Shown: piece by piece, positions 35,895 to 43,698 of the stretch
Numbering within the stretch: the stretch's first letter is position 1
How the letters are laid out: the number at the start of each line of letters is the position of its first letter
DNA from: Streptomyces sp. DH24
Lineage (GTDB): Bacteria > Actinomycetota > Actinomycetes > Streptomycetales > Streptomycetaceae
NCBI RefSeq assembly: GCF_029813775.1
Contig: NZ_JARVKW010000044.1
Location: forward strand, 1 to 55,276
Length of the DNA stretch: 55,276 nucleotides
Direction of reading: 5' to 3'
Notes under the pieces: model-generated
The model's database searches: none
What the model saw: the letters and a program-made list of their open reading frames with translations, nothing else
What the model was told of the DNA's origin: nothing
Program-made: the position numbers and the translations under genes

Positions 35895-36746
35895 TCACAT
35901 CACCCGGAACGAGCGCTTCGAGATCGGGGCGCACACGCAGACCAGGGCAAGGCACACCGCGACGGTGGTCAGCAGCTCGCTCACGCTGGCGCTCCCGGCC
36001 ACCATGCTGCGCACGGCGTCGTTGGCGTACGAGATGGGGTTGCCCTCGGCGATGACGCGGAGCCCGGTCGGCATCGACTCCGGCGGCACGAAGGCGTTGG
36101 AGGCGAACAGCAGCGGGAACGTGAGCAGGGTGGTGATCATGCGCAGCACGTCGCCGTTGCGCAGCAGCGCGGCCATCATGATGAAGATCCAGCTCATGGA
36201 CCAGCCGACGAGGGCGCTCATGAGGATCGCGCCGATCACGCCGAGGAAGCCTCCGGGAGGCGCGAAGCCGAAGATCAGCGCGGCCAGGACGGCGACGGCG
36301 ATCAGCTGGTAGAGCGAGCGGGCCGCGTCGGCGAAGCTGCGCGCCAGCAGCACGCTGAACCGGTGGATGGGCAGCGTGTGGAAGCGCGTGATCACGTCGT
36401 TGCGCAGGTCGTTGATGAGGCCGTTGCCCGCCTGGGCGCCGGCCGCGACCGCGGTGATGATCATGATGGCCGGGGCCAGGTTGTCGATGTACTCCATGTC
36501 GCCGGACATGCCGGGCACGTCGCCCAGCGTCTTCAGCACACCGGCGAACATCAGCAGCATGACGAGGGGTTCGACGAACGTCACGATGACGACGCCGACC
36601 TGCAGATAGGGCCGGATCGACCGGTTGGTCAGGGCCATGGTCTGCGTGAACAGGTTGCTGTTGCCCCAGTGTTCGCCCGGGGTGTCCGTGTCCCGCCGTT
36701 TCGGCGGCGTCTGCCGCGCGTCGGCCTCGGCCTGGACGACCGTCAT
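35895..36746 (-). CDS. ABC-2 type permease (DrrB-like)
   Basis: 283 residues with about six hydrophobic segments (VGVVIVTFVEPLVMLLMFAGVL, PAIMIITAVAAGAQAGNGL, LYQLIAVAVLAALIFGFAPP, FIMMAALL, and a C-terminal VSELLTTVAVCLALVCVCAP). The family signature region NDVITRFHTLPIHR and NAFVPPESMPTGLRVIAEGNPISYANDAVR is clear. It pairs with the ATPase encoded 37 bp upstream to form an exporter of the daunorubicin-resistance type, a good candidate for product export and self-resistance. Last gene of the operon. Confidence 0.92.
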   Translation of the reverse strand: MTVVQAEADARQTPPKRRDTDTPGEHWGNSNLFTQTMALTNRSIRPYLQVGVVIVTFVEPLVMLLMFAGVLKTLGDVPGMSGDMEYIDNLAPAIMIITAVAAGAQAGNGLINDLRNDVITRFHTLPIHRFSVLLARSFADAARSLYQLIAVAVLAALIFGFAPPGGFLGVIGAILMSALVGWSMSWIFIMMAALLRNGDVLRMITTLLTFPLLFASNAFVPPESMPTGLRVIAEGNPISYANDAVRSMVAGSASVSELLTTVAVCLALVCVCAPISKRSFRVM

Positions 36747-36783
36747 CTGAGTACTCCTTCTTCGGTGGGGATGGCCGGGACGG

Positions 36784-37737
36784 TCACGCGGGCACCGGGG
36801 TTCCGGCGTTCTCGCGGGTCAGGCGCAGGTAGACGTCGTCCAGGGTCGGCTCGGAGAAGCCGAGTTCGGCGATCTCGGTCTGCGCCTCGTTGAGCGTGCG
36901 CACGACGACGGCCAGGTCGGCGGAGGCGGCGACCGGGACGCCGACGACGGCACCGGACTCCTGCGGCGCGGCCCGGAACCCGGCCGCGTCGAGCGCCCGC
37001 ACCGCGGCGGGGACCTCCGACTCGGACGACAGCGTCACGGTGACCATGCGCTGCCCGACGGCCGCCTTGAGTTCCGCGGGCGTTCCACCGGCCACCACGG
37101 AGCCCTTGGACAGCAGGGTGATCCGCTCGCAGAGCTGGTCGGCCTCTTCCAGGTACTGCGTGGTGAGCAGCACCGAGACACCGTCCTTGGCGAGCCGCTT
37201 GATGATCTCCCACACGCCGATACGGGAGGTGGGGTCGAGGCCGGTGGTCGGTTCGTCGAGGAAGATGACCTGCGGGGCGCCGACCAGGCTGGCCGCGATG
37301 TCGAGCCGCCTGCGCATACCGCCCGAGTACGTCGAGGCCGGGCGCTTGGCGGCCTCGGACAGGTCGAACAGCTCGAGCAACTCCTCCGAGCGGACCGCGG
37401 CCTGGCGGCGGGTCGCGCCGAGCAGCCGCGCGATCAGCATCAGGTTCTCCCGCCCCGACAACTGCTCGTCCACCGAGGCGAACTGGCCGGTCAGGCCGAT
37501 GCGCCGGCGGACCTCCTGCGCGTCGGCGTTCACGTCGAGGCCGCAGATGCGGGCCGTGCCGGAGGTCGGTTCCAGCAGCGTGGACAGGATGTGGACGAGG
37601 GTGGTCTTGCCGGCGCCGTTGTGCCCGAGCAAGCCGTGGATCGAACCCTCGGGAACCGAGACGTTCACACCGTCCAGTGCGACGACGTCGCCGAAGGACT
37701 TCGTTACGTCGATTGCCTCAATCATAGGTTTGGCCAC
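36784..37737 (-). CDS. ABC transporter ATPase (DrrA-like)
   Basis: 317 residues from GTG 37737, with GGAGG seven bases upstream. Walker A is GHNGAGKTT, the signature is YSGGMRRRLDIAASLVG, Walker B is VIFLDEPTTGLDP, the H-loop region reads LLTTQYLEEADQLC. The C-terminal extension of about 90 residues ending in PTLDDVYLRLT is characteristic of DrrA-type drug-export ATPases. Works with the permease encoded just downstream. Confidence 0.93.
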   Translation of the reverse strand: MAKPMIEAIDVTKSFGDVVALDGVNVSVPEGSIHGLLGHNGAGKTTLVHILSTLLEPTSGTARICGLDVNADAQEVRRRIGLTGQFASVDEQLSGRENLMLIARLLGATRRQAAVRSEELLELFDLSEAAKRPASTYSGGMRRRLDIAASLVGAPQVIFLDEPTTGLDPTSRIGVWEIIKRLAKDGVSVLLTTQYLEEADQLCERITLLSKGSVVAGGTPAELKAAVGQRMVTVTLSSESEVPAAVRALDAAGFRAAPQESGAVVGVPVAASADLAVVVRTLNEAQTEIAELGFSEPTLDDVYLRLTRENAGTPVPA

Positions 37738-37908
37738 GTGCTGGCCTCCGTTGCTCTCTCCGGCGGCCCGGTGGCAGGCCATGGTTCGGATATGAAGGGG
37801 AATTCCTCTACCGCTGCTTCGTGATGCTAGGGCGGTATCAGAACGGAGGCGGCGTGTCTGCAGGTTGCTGAACTCGGGCAGTTGACAAGTCGCGGGGTGT
37901 TCCGTCCG

Positions 37909-38442
37909 TCACGTGTCGTTCGATTCGGTGATTCGGGCCGTGCGCGGCCGGGCCATGCGCAGGTAATCCTCGGTGGCGAGGGCCATGGACAGGTCCAGCC
38001 GGGCGGCGTTGAAGAACAGCACGTCGTGGCGGAGCAGGTCCTCCTCGACGACGAGTTCGAGGTCGGGATGGAAGGAGAAGGGAATGATCGAGCCGCTGAC
38101 CGAGCCGGCGAGCCGCTCGGCGGTTTCCCGGTCGGCGAATCCGGCCTTGCGTCCGCCGGCGCATTCCGCGACCCGCTGGAGGTCGAGGCGCCGGTCGCCC
38201 GGGATGACGGCCAGCACGTACCGGCAGGTGCGCTTGGTCGGCCGCACCGCCACCACCAGGCACTTGGCGCTCTGTGCGAGAGCGTGCCCGCGCATGGCGC
38301 TGACGACCTCGGTGCGGCCCTCGGGCTCGTGCTCGATGAGGCGGTAGGCGGCGTCGTGCCGGTCGGCCAGCTCGCGCAGTCGCAGATAGGTCGACAGGTC
38401 GTCGTCCAGCAGGGCGCCGGAGGGCTGCCCGGCGTGGGTCAT
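37909..38442 (-). CDS. YbaK/ProRS-associated-domain protein (aminoacyl-tRNA deacylase fold)
   Basis: 177 residues. YbaK features: RLIEHEPEGRT near the N-terminus, the conserved lysine in AQSAKCLVVAV, AGFADRETAERLAGSVSGSIIPF with the glycine-rich GSIIPF loop, and DLELVVEEDLL. Family members hydrolyse mischarged aminoacyl-tRNAs (for example Cys- or Ala-tRNAPro). It begins 16 bp after the FabG-like gene and lies inside the biosynthetic operon. Its job could be detoxifying tRNAs mischarged with an unusual amino acid made by the pathway, or an adapted deacylase role on thioesters; neither is proven by the sequence. Confidence 0.85.
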   Translation of the reverse strand: MTHAGQPSGALLDDDLSTYLRLRELADRHDAAYRLIEHEPEGRTEVVSAMRGHALAQSAKCLVVAVRPTKRTCRYVLAVIPGDRRLDLQRVAECAGGRKAGFADRETAERLAGSVSGSIIPFSFHPDLELVVEEDLLRHDVLFFNAARLDLSMALATEDYLRMARPRTARITESNDT

Positions 38443-38458
38443 CTCGTCTCCCCGGACA

Positions 38459-39205
38459 TCAGACCGTCAGACCGCCGTCGATCTGGAAGACCGAGCCGGT
38501 GATGTAGGCGGCGCGCTCGCTCGCCAGGTAGGCGACGAGATCCGCGACTTCCTCGGCCTGGCCGAACCGGCGCAGCGGGATTTGCTTTGCCGCGTCCTTC
38601 TTGACCTTGTCCGAGAGTTCGGCCGTCATATCGGTCTCGATGTATCCGGGCGCCACCACGTTCGCCCTGATGTTGTAGCGGCCGACTTCCTTGGCAAGTG
38701 CCTTGGAAAAGCCGATGATTCCGGCCTTGGAGGCGGAATAGTTCGACTGGGTGGCGTTTCCGTAGACACCGGCGATCGAGGAAATGTTGATGATGGTGCC
38801 GGACTTGCGCTTCATCATTTCGAATATGACCGCGCGGCACACGTGGTAGACGCCGTCCAGGTTGGTGTCGATGACCTTGTGCCAGTCCTCGTCGGACATC
38901 AGGACGAGCGGGTTGTCGCGGGTGATGCCGGCCGAGCTGACCGCCACGTCGATCGGGCCCAGTTCGCCCTCCGCGCGGGCGACCCAGTCCCGTACCGAGG
39001 CGGCGTCGGTGACGTCGGCCCGGACCGCGAGGGCGCGGCGGCCGAGTTCACTCGCCTCCTTCTCCAGTTCGAGCGCGGCCTGTTCGTTGGACTGGTAGCA
39101 GAAGGTGACGTCGTATCCCTCGGCGGCGAGCCGCAGGACCACGGCGCGGCCGATCCCGCGTGATCCTCCGCTCACCAGGGCGACCGGCGCTGCGTTCTCC
39201 GTCAT
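38459..39205 (-). CDS. 3-oxoacyl-ACP reductase (FabG-like KR)
   Basis: 248 residues, canonical SDR. Cofactor loop SGGSRGIGR at 12-20, NADP-preference region, NAG-equivalent SSAG at 90-93, catalytic S142, Y156 and K160 (NISSIAG, SNYSASK), and the C-terminal GSVFQIDGGLTV. It should reduce each beta-keto group to a beta-hydroxyl on the ACP during chain building by the cluster's ketosynthases. Start ATG 39205; it follows the dehydratase gene by 49 bp in the same operon. Confidence 0.95.
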   Translation of the reverse strand: MTENAAPVALVSGGSRGIGRAVVLRLAAEGYDVTFCYQSNEQAALELEKEASELGRRALAVRADVTDAASVRDWVARAEGELGPIDVAVSSAGITRDNPLVLMSDEDWHKVIDTNLDGVYHVCRAVIFEMMKRKSGTIINISSIAGVYGNATQSNYSASKAGIIGFSKALAKEVGRYNIRANVVAPGYIETDMTAELSDKVKKDAAKQIPLRRFGQAEEVADLVAYLASERAAYITGSVFQIDGGLTV

Positions 39206-39254
39206 GACACTCCGTAGGTTGTCGGCCGGCCCGGACCTGACCGGGCCGGGTCGT

Positions 39255-39749
39255 TCAGGGCGTGAGCTGCGGGGCGGGCTGTGGCGCGGGCGGGGCGAGC
39301 GCCTCGCCGGGGCGGAAGGCCATGGTGATCCGGCCGACGGTCAGCAGCGGTTCGCCGCCGACCGTGCTCTCCCCCTCGAAGATCATCGTGTCGTTCACGG
39401 CGACGCCCAGCCGGGCGTGGTGTTCGACGAGTTCGCCGGGCAGCGCCCTGCGGTGGAACTCGATGCCGCTCATCGAGCCGAACAGCATGACCTGCCCGTC
39501 GGCCGTGTGGCCCGCCAGGCGTTTGGCGAGGATGCCCGCCGTCTGCGTCCAGGACTCGACCAGCAGGAAGTCCGGGTAGGCCAGGTCGTCCTGGCCGGCC
39601 GGCTCCCCGAGCCGCGCGTACCAGGGCTCGTTGAGGGTCACGGCCTTGACGGACCGGATGTGGTCGTCCGCGATCTCCAGCACGCGGTCGACCAGCAGCA
39701 TGGGATAGCGGTGCGGCAGCGTGGCGCGCACGTCGGCCGGGGTCAACAC
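39255..39749 (-). CDS. FabZ-like 3-hydroxyacyl-ACP dehydratase, subunit 1
   Basis: 164 residues from GTG 39749, which overlaps the end of the preceding dehydratase gene by 7 bp. The hotdog active-site histidine is in LPHRYPMLLVDRV near residue 13; the helix following carries the acidic residue in FLLVESWTQTAGILA. This is close to FabZ, except that the usual P-x-x-PG before the helix is replaced by LAYPDFLL. It dehydrates the beta-hydroxyacyl intermediate to an enoyl, the step that generates polyene double bonds. Adjacent second dehydratase suggests a heterodimer. Confidence 0.85.
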   Translation of the reverse strand: MLTPADVRATLPHRYPMLLVDRVLEIADDHIRSVKAVTLNEPWYARLGEPAGQDDLAYPDFLLVESWTQTAGILAKRLAGHTADGQVMLFGSMSGIEFHRRALPGELVEHHARLGVAVNDTMIFEGESTVGGEPLLTVGRITMAFRPGEALAPPAPQPAPQLTP

Positions 39750-40144
39750 GCCGGCACCTCCTGCCGGTAGCCCAGCCGGAGGGTGGCGACCTGGCCGTGT
39801 GCCGTGGCCACCTTGGCGGCGCACCGCCAGCCCTCGGCGCGCTGCGACCACGTCACCTCGATCGTCAGGTCGTCGCCGGGGTGGACGGCGGCCAGGAACC
39901 GCGTGGACTCCACCGCGGCGAGCCGCAGTTCACCCGCCTCCGGCGGCGGCGCGGACTCGGCGGCGCGGCGCACGCACTCCATCACGCAGACGCCGGGAAA
40001 GATCGGGAAGTCCGGGTAGTGCCCCGTGAACACGGGCTCGTGCTCGGTGACCGCCACCGCGAAGCCGGCCGCCCAGGCCCCGGACTTCTCGTCCCGGGCG
40101 GGCTCGCGCACCGGCCGCGCGGTGGCAAGGACGGTGCTGGTCAC
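39743..40144 (-). CDS. FabZ-like 3-hydroxyacyl-ACP dehydratase, subunit 2
   Basis: 133 residues from GTG 40144, a GTGA overlap with the ACP stop codon. The motif GHYPDFPIFPG near residue 41 with the following VCVMECVRRAAE helix is the FabA/FabZ histidine-loop and acidic-residue arrangement (E at ME). Shorter than subunit 1, and the two complement each other: this one has the PIFPG loop that subunit 1 lacks, subunit 1 has the LPHRYP front. A heterodimeric dehydratase with split active-site elements is likely, as known for other highly reducing type II PKSs. Confidence 0.85.
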   Translation of the reverse strand: MTSTVLATARPVREPARDEKSGAWAAGFAVAVTEHEPVFTGHYPDFPIFPGVCVMECVRRAAESAPPPEAGELRLAAVESTRFLAAVHPGDDLTIEVTWSQRAEGWRCAAKVATAHGQVATLRLGYRQEVPAC

Positions 40145-40404
40145 GAACGCTCCGCCAGCTTGGCGCGCACCAGGTCGTAGGCACTGCCGAGCGTCCGGAC
40201 CGAGCGCATCTCCGTCTCGGCGAACTTGACGCCGTACTTCCGCTCCAGTACGACGACCACTTCGAGAGCCATCAGGGAGTCGACTCCCAGGGTCTCGACG
40301 AAGTCGGTGTCGTCCTGGACGTCGGCCGTGTCCGCGTCGATGGTCTCGGCGAGCAGCCGGCGCAGTTCTTCCCGGTCGAGCCCGGCGAGCGCGTCGATCG
40401 ACAT
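40141..40404 (-). CDS. Acyl carrier protein 1
   Basis: 87 residues. Phosphopantetheine attachment serine S43 in TLGVDSLMALEVVV, preceded by an acidic N-terminal helix. Carries the growing chain between ketosynthase, reductase and dehydratases. Overlaps the downstream dehydratase gene by four bases, indicating translational coupling with its partner enzyme. One of two free ACPs in the operon; which one carries priming versus elongating chains cannot be told. Confidence 0.95.
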   Translation of the reverse strand: MSIDALAGLDREELRRLLAETIDADTADVQDDTDFVETLGVDSLMALEVVVVLERKYGVKFAETEMRSVRTLGSAYDLVRAKLAERS

Positions 40405-40443
40405 GTCTGTCTTCCTTACTTCGTGAAAACGGGTGGTCGTCGG

Positions 40444-41559
40444 TCAGTTCGCCGACATGCGCAGCGCGGCGCAGGCGACGACGCCGTTGTCGTCGACGGA
40501 GGAGACGAGGGCGACGGCGCCCGCGGGGAACTCCGACTGCTCGGCGGCGCCGAGCAGCGCGCCGATCTGGAAGGCCGCGGAGGCCGCGGCGGTGTCGCCG
40601 ACGGCGGTCATGCCCGGGGCCCGGTCGAGGGCCTCGGTCCCGAAGCGGGCCGTGAGCACCTCGCGTTCGCGCGCGCCGACGGAGCCCGCGAGCGCGGAGG
40701 CGGAGACCGCCCACACGTCCGACGCCTCGATGCCGCCGCGCCGCAGCACGTCGTCGAGGCAGGCGTCGAGGGCCTGGGACGGGTCGTCGTCGAAGTAGAC
40801 CCGCGACTGAACGGCCAGGACCTCGGCCAGGGCGCGGTCCGCGGCGCCCACGGCGTCGGCGGACTCCAGCATGAACATGGCGCAGCCCTCGCCGAGCAGG
40901 GCGCCCGCGCCGTCCTCGCCGCGCCGGTGGTGGTCCAGCCAGGCGCGCGCGTTGGAGAACTCCTCGGCGGCACCGGACAGCACCGTGGTGGCGCGGCCGG
41001 AGGCGAGCAGCCCGGCGGCGTAGCTCAGCGCCGAGAGCCCGGCGACGCGGCCGCCGGCGATCGTGGTGTTCGGGCCCTTGAGGTTGTGCCAGATGGCGCA
41101 CTGGCCGGCGGCGCAGTTCATCACCGCGTTCGGCATCAGCGACGGGTCGACGTAGAAGGGCTTGTCGCCCTCCAGCGAGGCACGGGTGAAGTCCATCATG
41201 CTCTGGGCGCTGCCGGTGGTGGTGCCCAGCACCAGGGCGGTCTCCTCGTCGGAGCCGGTGCGCCGGTCGCCGGAGTCGCGCAGCAGGTCGCGGACCGCGG
41301 TCACGGCCAGGCCGGTCACCCGGTCCATCGACCGGGTGCCCTTCTTGCCGAGGACCTCGCGCAGTTCGAAGCCCGGGATCAGGCAGGCCTGCCCGTCCGG
41401 GGCCGCCCACTTCTCGGCGTCCAGCGGGGACGCGGCGTCCTGTCCGGCCAGCATGCCGGCCACGAAGCTGTCCTTGCCGATGCCGAACGGCGACACCGCG
41501 GACCACGCGGTGATCACCGGCCGGGTCGCCGTCGCCGGCGCGCTCGCCGTAAGGGTCAT
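40444..41559 (-). CDS. Ketosynthase-like protein without catalytic residues (CLF-like), D
   Basis: 371 residues from ATG 41559 (ATG 41568 is an alternative). Thiolase-fold features remain (LVLGTTTGSAQSMMDF, NLKGPNTTIAGG, ALLGEGCAMFMLES), but where active ketosynthases have TACS-x-G it has GGRVAG, so the cysteine is an arginine; the HGTGT histidine region reads SASALAGS; and the GH of the last motif is GD (AVGDTAAA). It cannot condense by itself. It probably pairs with one of the two active ketosynthases as chain-length factor, setting cavity size. Fourth of four consecutive KS-type genes. Confidence 0.85.
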   Translation of the reverse strand: MTLTASAPATATRPVITAWSAVSPFGIGKDSFVAGMLAGQDAASPLDAEKWAAPDGQACLIPGFELREVLGKKGTRSMDRVTGLAVTAVRDLLRDSGDRRTGSDEETALVLGTTTGSAQSMMDFTRASLEGDKPFYVDPSLMPNAVMNCAAGQCAIWHNLKGPNTTIAGGRVAGLSALSYAAGLLASGRATTVLSGAAEEFSNARAWLDHHRRGEDGAGALLGEGCAMFMLESADAVGAADRALAEVLAVQSRVYFDDDPSQALDACLDDVLRRGGIEASDVWAVSASALAGSVGAREREVLTARFGTEALDRAPGMTAVGDTAAASAAFQIGALLGAAEQSEFPAGAVALVSSVDDNGVVACAALRMSAN

Positions 41560-41614
41560 GGTCACCATTCCGTTCTGCTCGGTTGTGCTCGTGTGCTCAA
41601 GGTGGCGGTGCCGC

Positions 41615-42562
41615 TCAGACGGCGGCCGGCTCGGCGGGCACCGCTGCCGGCGGGCGCAGCACCAGCGTGGCGACGCCGTCGTCGGAGTCGGTGCCCGCCA
41701 CCAGCCACATCGGGCCGTCGGCCCCCGCGTCGAAGCCACCGACGGCCGCCGCGCACTGCACGACGCCGAGCGCCCCGGACAACTCGCCCCACACGGCGGC
41801 GAGGTCGTGCACGGGCAGCCCCTTCGGCAGTGCCGGTGCGGCGACCCCGGCGGCGAACCAGGCGGTGGGTTCGGGCTCGACCTCGGCCAGTTCCGCGACG
41901 GTGGCCGCCACGTCCGGTCCCCTGGTGTGCGCGCCGACCACGGCCCGGACGGTGGCCCCGCGCGCCGCGGCGACCTCGTCGGTCTCCAGCAGCAGCGCGG
42001 CGGCGCCGTCCGCGAGCGGGGCGCCGACCAGGCCGCGCGCGATCTCGTTGTCCGGCTCGACGCCCACCACGACGACGTGGTCGGCGCGGCCCGAGCGCAG
42101 CAGGGCGGTGCCCCAGCGGACCGCGTCGAGCCCGGAGGCGGGTCCGTTGCACAGCATCAGGTTCGGGCCCTTCAGACCCCACCTGATGGCGATCTCGGAG
42201 GCGACGATGTTGCTGGAGGCGTTCGGGGTGTCCATCGGGCTGACGCCGTGGGTGCCCTCGTCGGCGATGGTCTTCACGACGCGGCAGACGGTGTCCACGT
42301 TGCCCAGGTTGGAGCTGACCAGCACGGCCGTCCTGGTCCCGTCGACGGTGAGTTCGCCGTCGACGTGCAGTCCGGAGTCGGTGAGCACGCGCAGCGCGGC
42401 GCACAGCCCGAGCTGGGTCGCGCGGTCCTTGTAGCGCAGGCCCTTCTTGCCCAGGACGGCCGCCGGTTCGACGGTGCCCTCCGGGCCCGTGGCCGCCGCC
42501 AGGGCGGTCGCGGAGTCGGCTCCCGGCAGGGCGACACCGACTCCCGTGACGGTAATCATCAT
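41615..42562 (-). CDS. Short ketosynthase-like protein without catalytic residues, C
   Basis: 315 residues from ATG 42562, in an ATGA overlap with the previous ketosynthase stop. The N-terminal KS pieces are recognisable (VTGVGVALPG, VLVSSNLGNVDT, NLMLCNGPASGLDA), but the catalytic cysteine position is proline (NGPASG), no HGTGT segment exists, and the GH motif is GE (AVWGELSGALG). It is about 60-100 residues shorter than a normal KS or CLF; the whole segment around the first histidine is condensed. Candidate chain-length factor or structural partner for a ketosynthase. Confidence 0.8.
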   Translation of the reverse strand: MMITVTGVGVALPGADSATALAAATGPEGTVEPAAVLGKKGLRYKDRATQLGLCAALRVLTDSGLHVDGELTVDGTRTAVLVSSNLGNVDTVCRVVKTIADEGTHGVSPMDTPNASSNIVASEIAIRWGLKGPNLMLCNGPASGLDAVRWGTALLRSGRADHVVVVGVEPDNEIARGLVGAPLADGAAALLLETDEVAAARGATVRAVVGAHTRGPDVAATVAELAEVEPEPTAWFAAGVAAPALPKGLPVHDLAAVWGELSGALGVVQCAAAVGGFDAGADGPMWLVAGTDSDDGVATLVLRPPAAVPAEPAAV

Positions 42563-43698
42563 GCTCCCTCGACAATCGCTACGGCGTTGACGCCGCCGAA
42601 CCCGAACCCGTGCACCTGTGCCAGCGCCACCTCGTGCTTGGCCTCCTGGCCGCGCACCAGGCGCAGCCCGGCGGCCTCCTCGATCGGCTCCTCCAGGTTG
42701 ACGAGCGGCGGCACCTTGCCGGTGGCCATCGTCTGCAGGGTGGTGACGAGGCTCATGAGGCCGGCGGAACCGCTGGTGTGACCCGTCATCGGCTTGATGC
42801 CGGTCACCACCGGGCCGTCGGCCGCCGCGCCGAAGACCTCGCCGTACGCGGTGATCTCGACCAGGTCGTTGAGCGGGGTGCCGGTGCCGTGCAGCATCAC
42901 CATGTCGACGTCCTCGACGCGGGTGCCGGCCAGCCGGTGCGCCTGGCGCATCGCCTCGGCGACCTGCTCCGCGTCGGGCGCGGTGGGGTGCTTGGCGTCG
43001 CAGGTCATGCCGACGCCGCGCAGCCTGCCCCACAGTCGGCCGCCGGGCCATCCGACGTGTTCGCCGCGCAGGACGACGGCGGCGGCGCCGTCGCCGAGGA
43101 TGGTGCCCCGGCGGTTGACGTCGAGGGTGCGCAGCGCGGTCGGCGGGTTCGGCTGGACCCGGTCGGCCAGCCCGTGCATGCTCTCGGTGATCGCGTCGAC
43201 GCCCGCGACGATGACGGTGTCCGCCTCGCCCAGCGCCAGCAGGTCGGCACCGAGGGCGAGGGTGTACAGGGACGCGGAGCACGCGTTGGAGACGGTGAGG
43301 GTGTCGGCGGTGCCGAACCGCTCGCGCAGCGCGGTGCCGAAGTGCAGCCGGTCGGCGCCGAAGTCGGCGCCGTCGCGCCACCACAGCTCGGCCGAGCGCA
43401 GCTCGCGCAGGCCGGTGCCCACCAGTACGGGGATGCCGGAGAGGTCGTCGCCGAGCCCGGCGTCCGCGGCGGCCTGGCCGACGGCGTCCAGCAGGAACTC
43501 GGTGGCGCGCAGCGGGCGGTCGGCGCCCGGCTCGGGCCGGTCGTCGATCTCGAACAGCTGCTTGCCGTTGTAGAGGTCGCCGTCGAAGCCGCGCAGGGGG
43601 CCGAGTCCGCCGCGCCCGGCGCACAGGTTGGCGAAGATCTCGTCGGCGTCCCGGCCGACGCTCGCGACGGCGCCGACGCCGGTGATGGGGACCCTCAT
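42559..43698 (-). CDS. Beta-ketoacyl-ACP synthase, B
   Basis: 379 residues from ATG 43698, overlapping the preceding ketosynthase stop by four bases. Full triad: C140 in SNACSASLY, H270 in MLHGTGTPLND, H307 in MTGHTSGSAG, with the closing GFGFGGVNA. It catalyses decarboxylative Claisen condensation with malonyl-ACP. Slightly short for a FabF-type enzyme and diverged from ketosynthase A, so it may handle a different substrate, such as first extension or later elongation. Likely dimer partners are the inactive C or D proteins. Confidence 0.92.
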   Translation of the reverse strand: MRVPITGVGAVASVGRDADEIFANLCAGRGGLGPLRGFDGDLYNGKQLFEIDDRPEPGADRPLRATEFLLDAVGQAAADAGLGDDLSGIPVLVGTGLRELRSAELWWRDGADFGADRLHFGTALRERFGTADTLTVSNACSASLYTLALGADLLALGEADTVIVAGVDAITESMHGLADRVQPNPPTALRTLDVNRRGTILGDGAAAVVLRGEHVGWPGGRLWGRLRGVGMTCDAKHPTAPDAEQVAEAMRQAHRLAGTRVEDVDMVMLHGTGTPLNDLVEITAYGEVFGAAADGPVVTGIKPMTGHTSGSAGLMSLVTTLQTMATGKVPPLVNLEEPIEEAAGLRLVRGQEAKHEVALAQVHGFGFGGVNAVAIVEGA

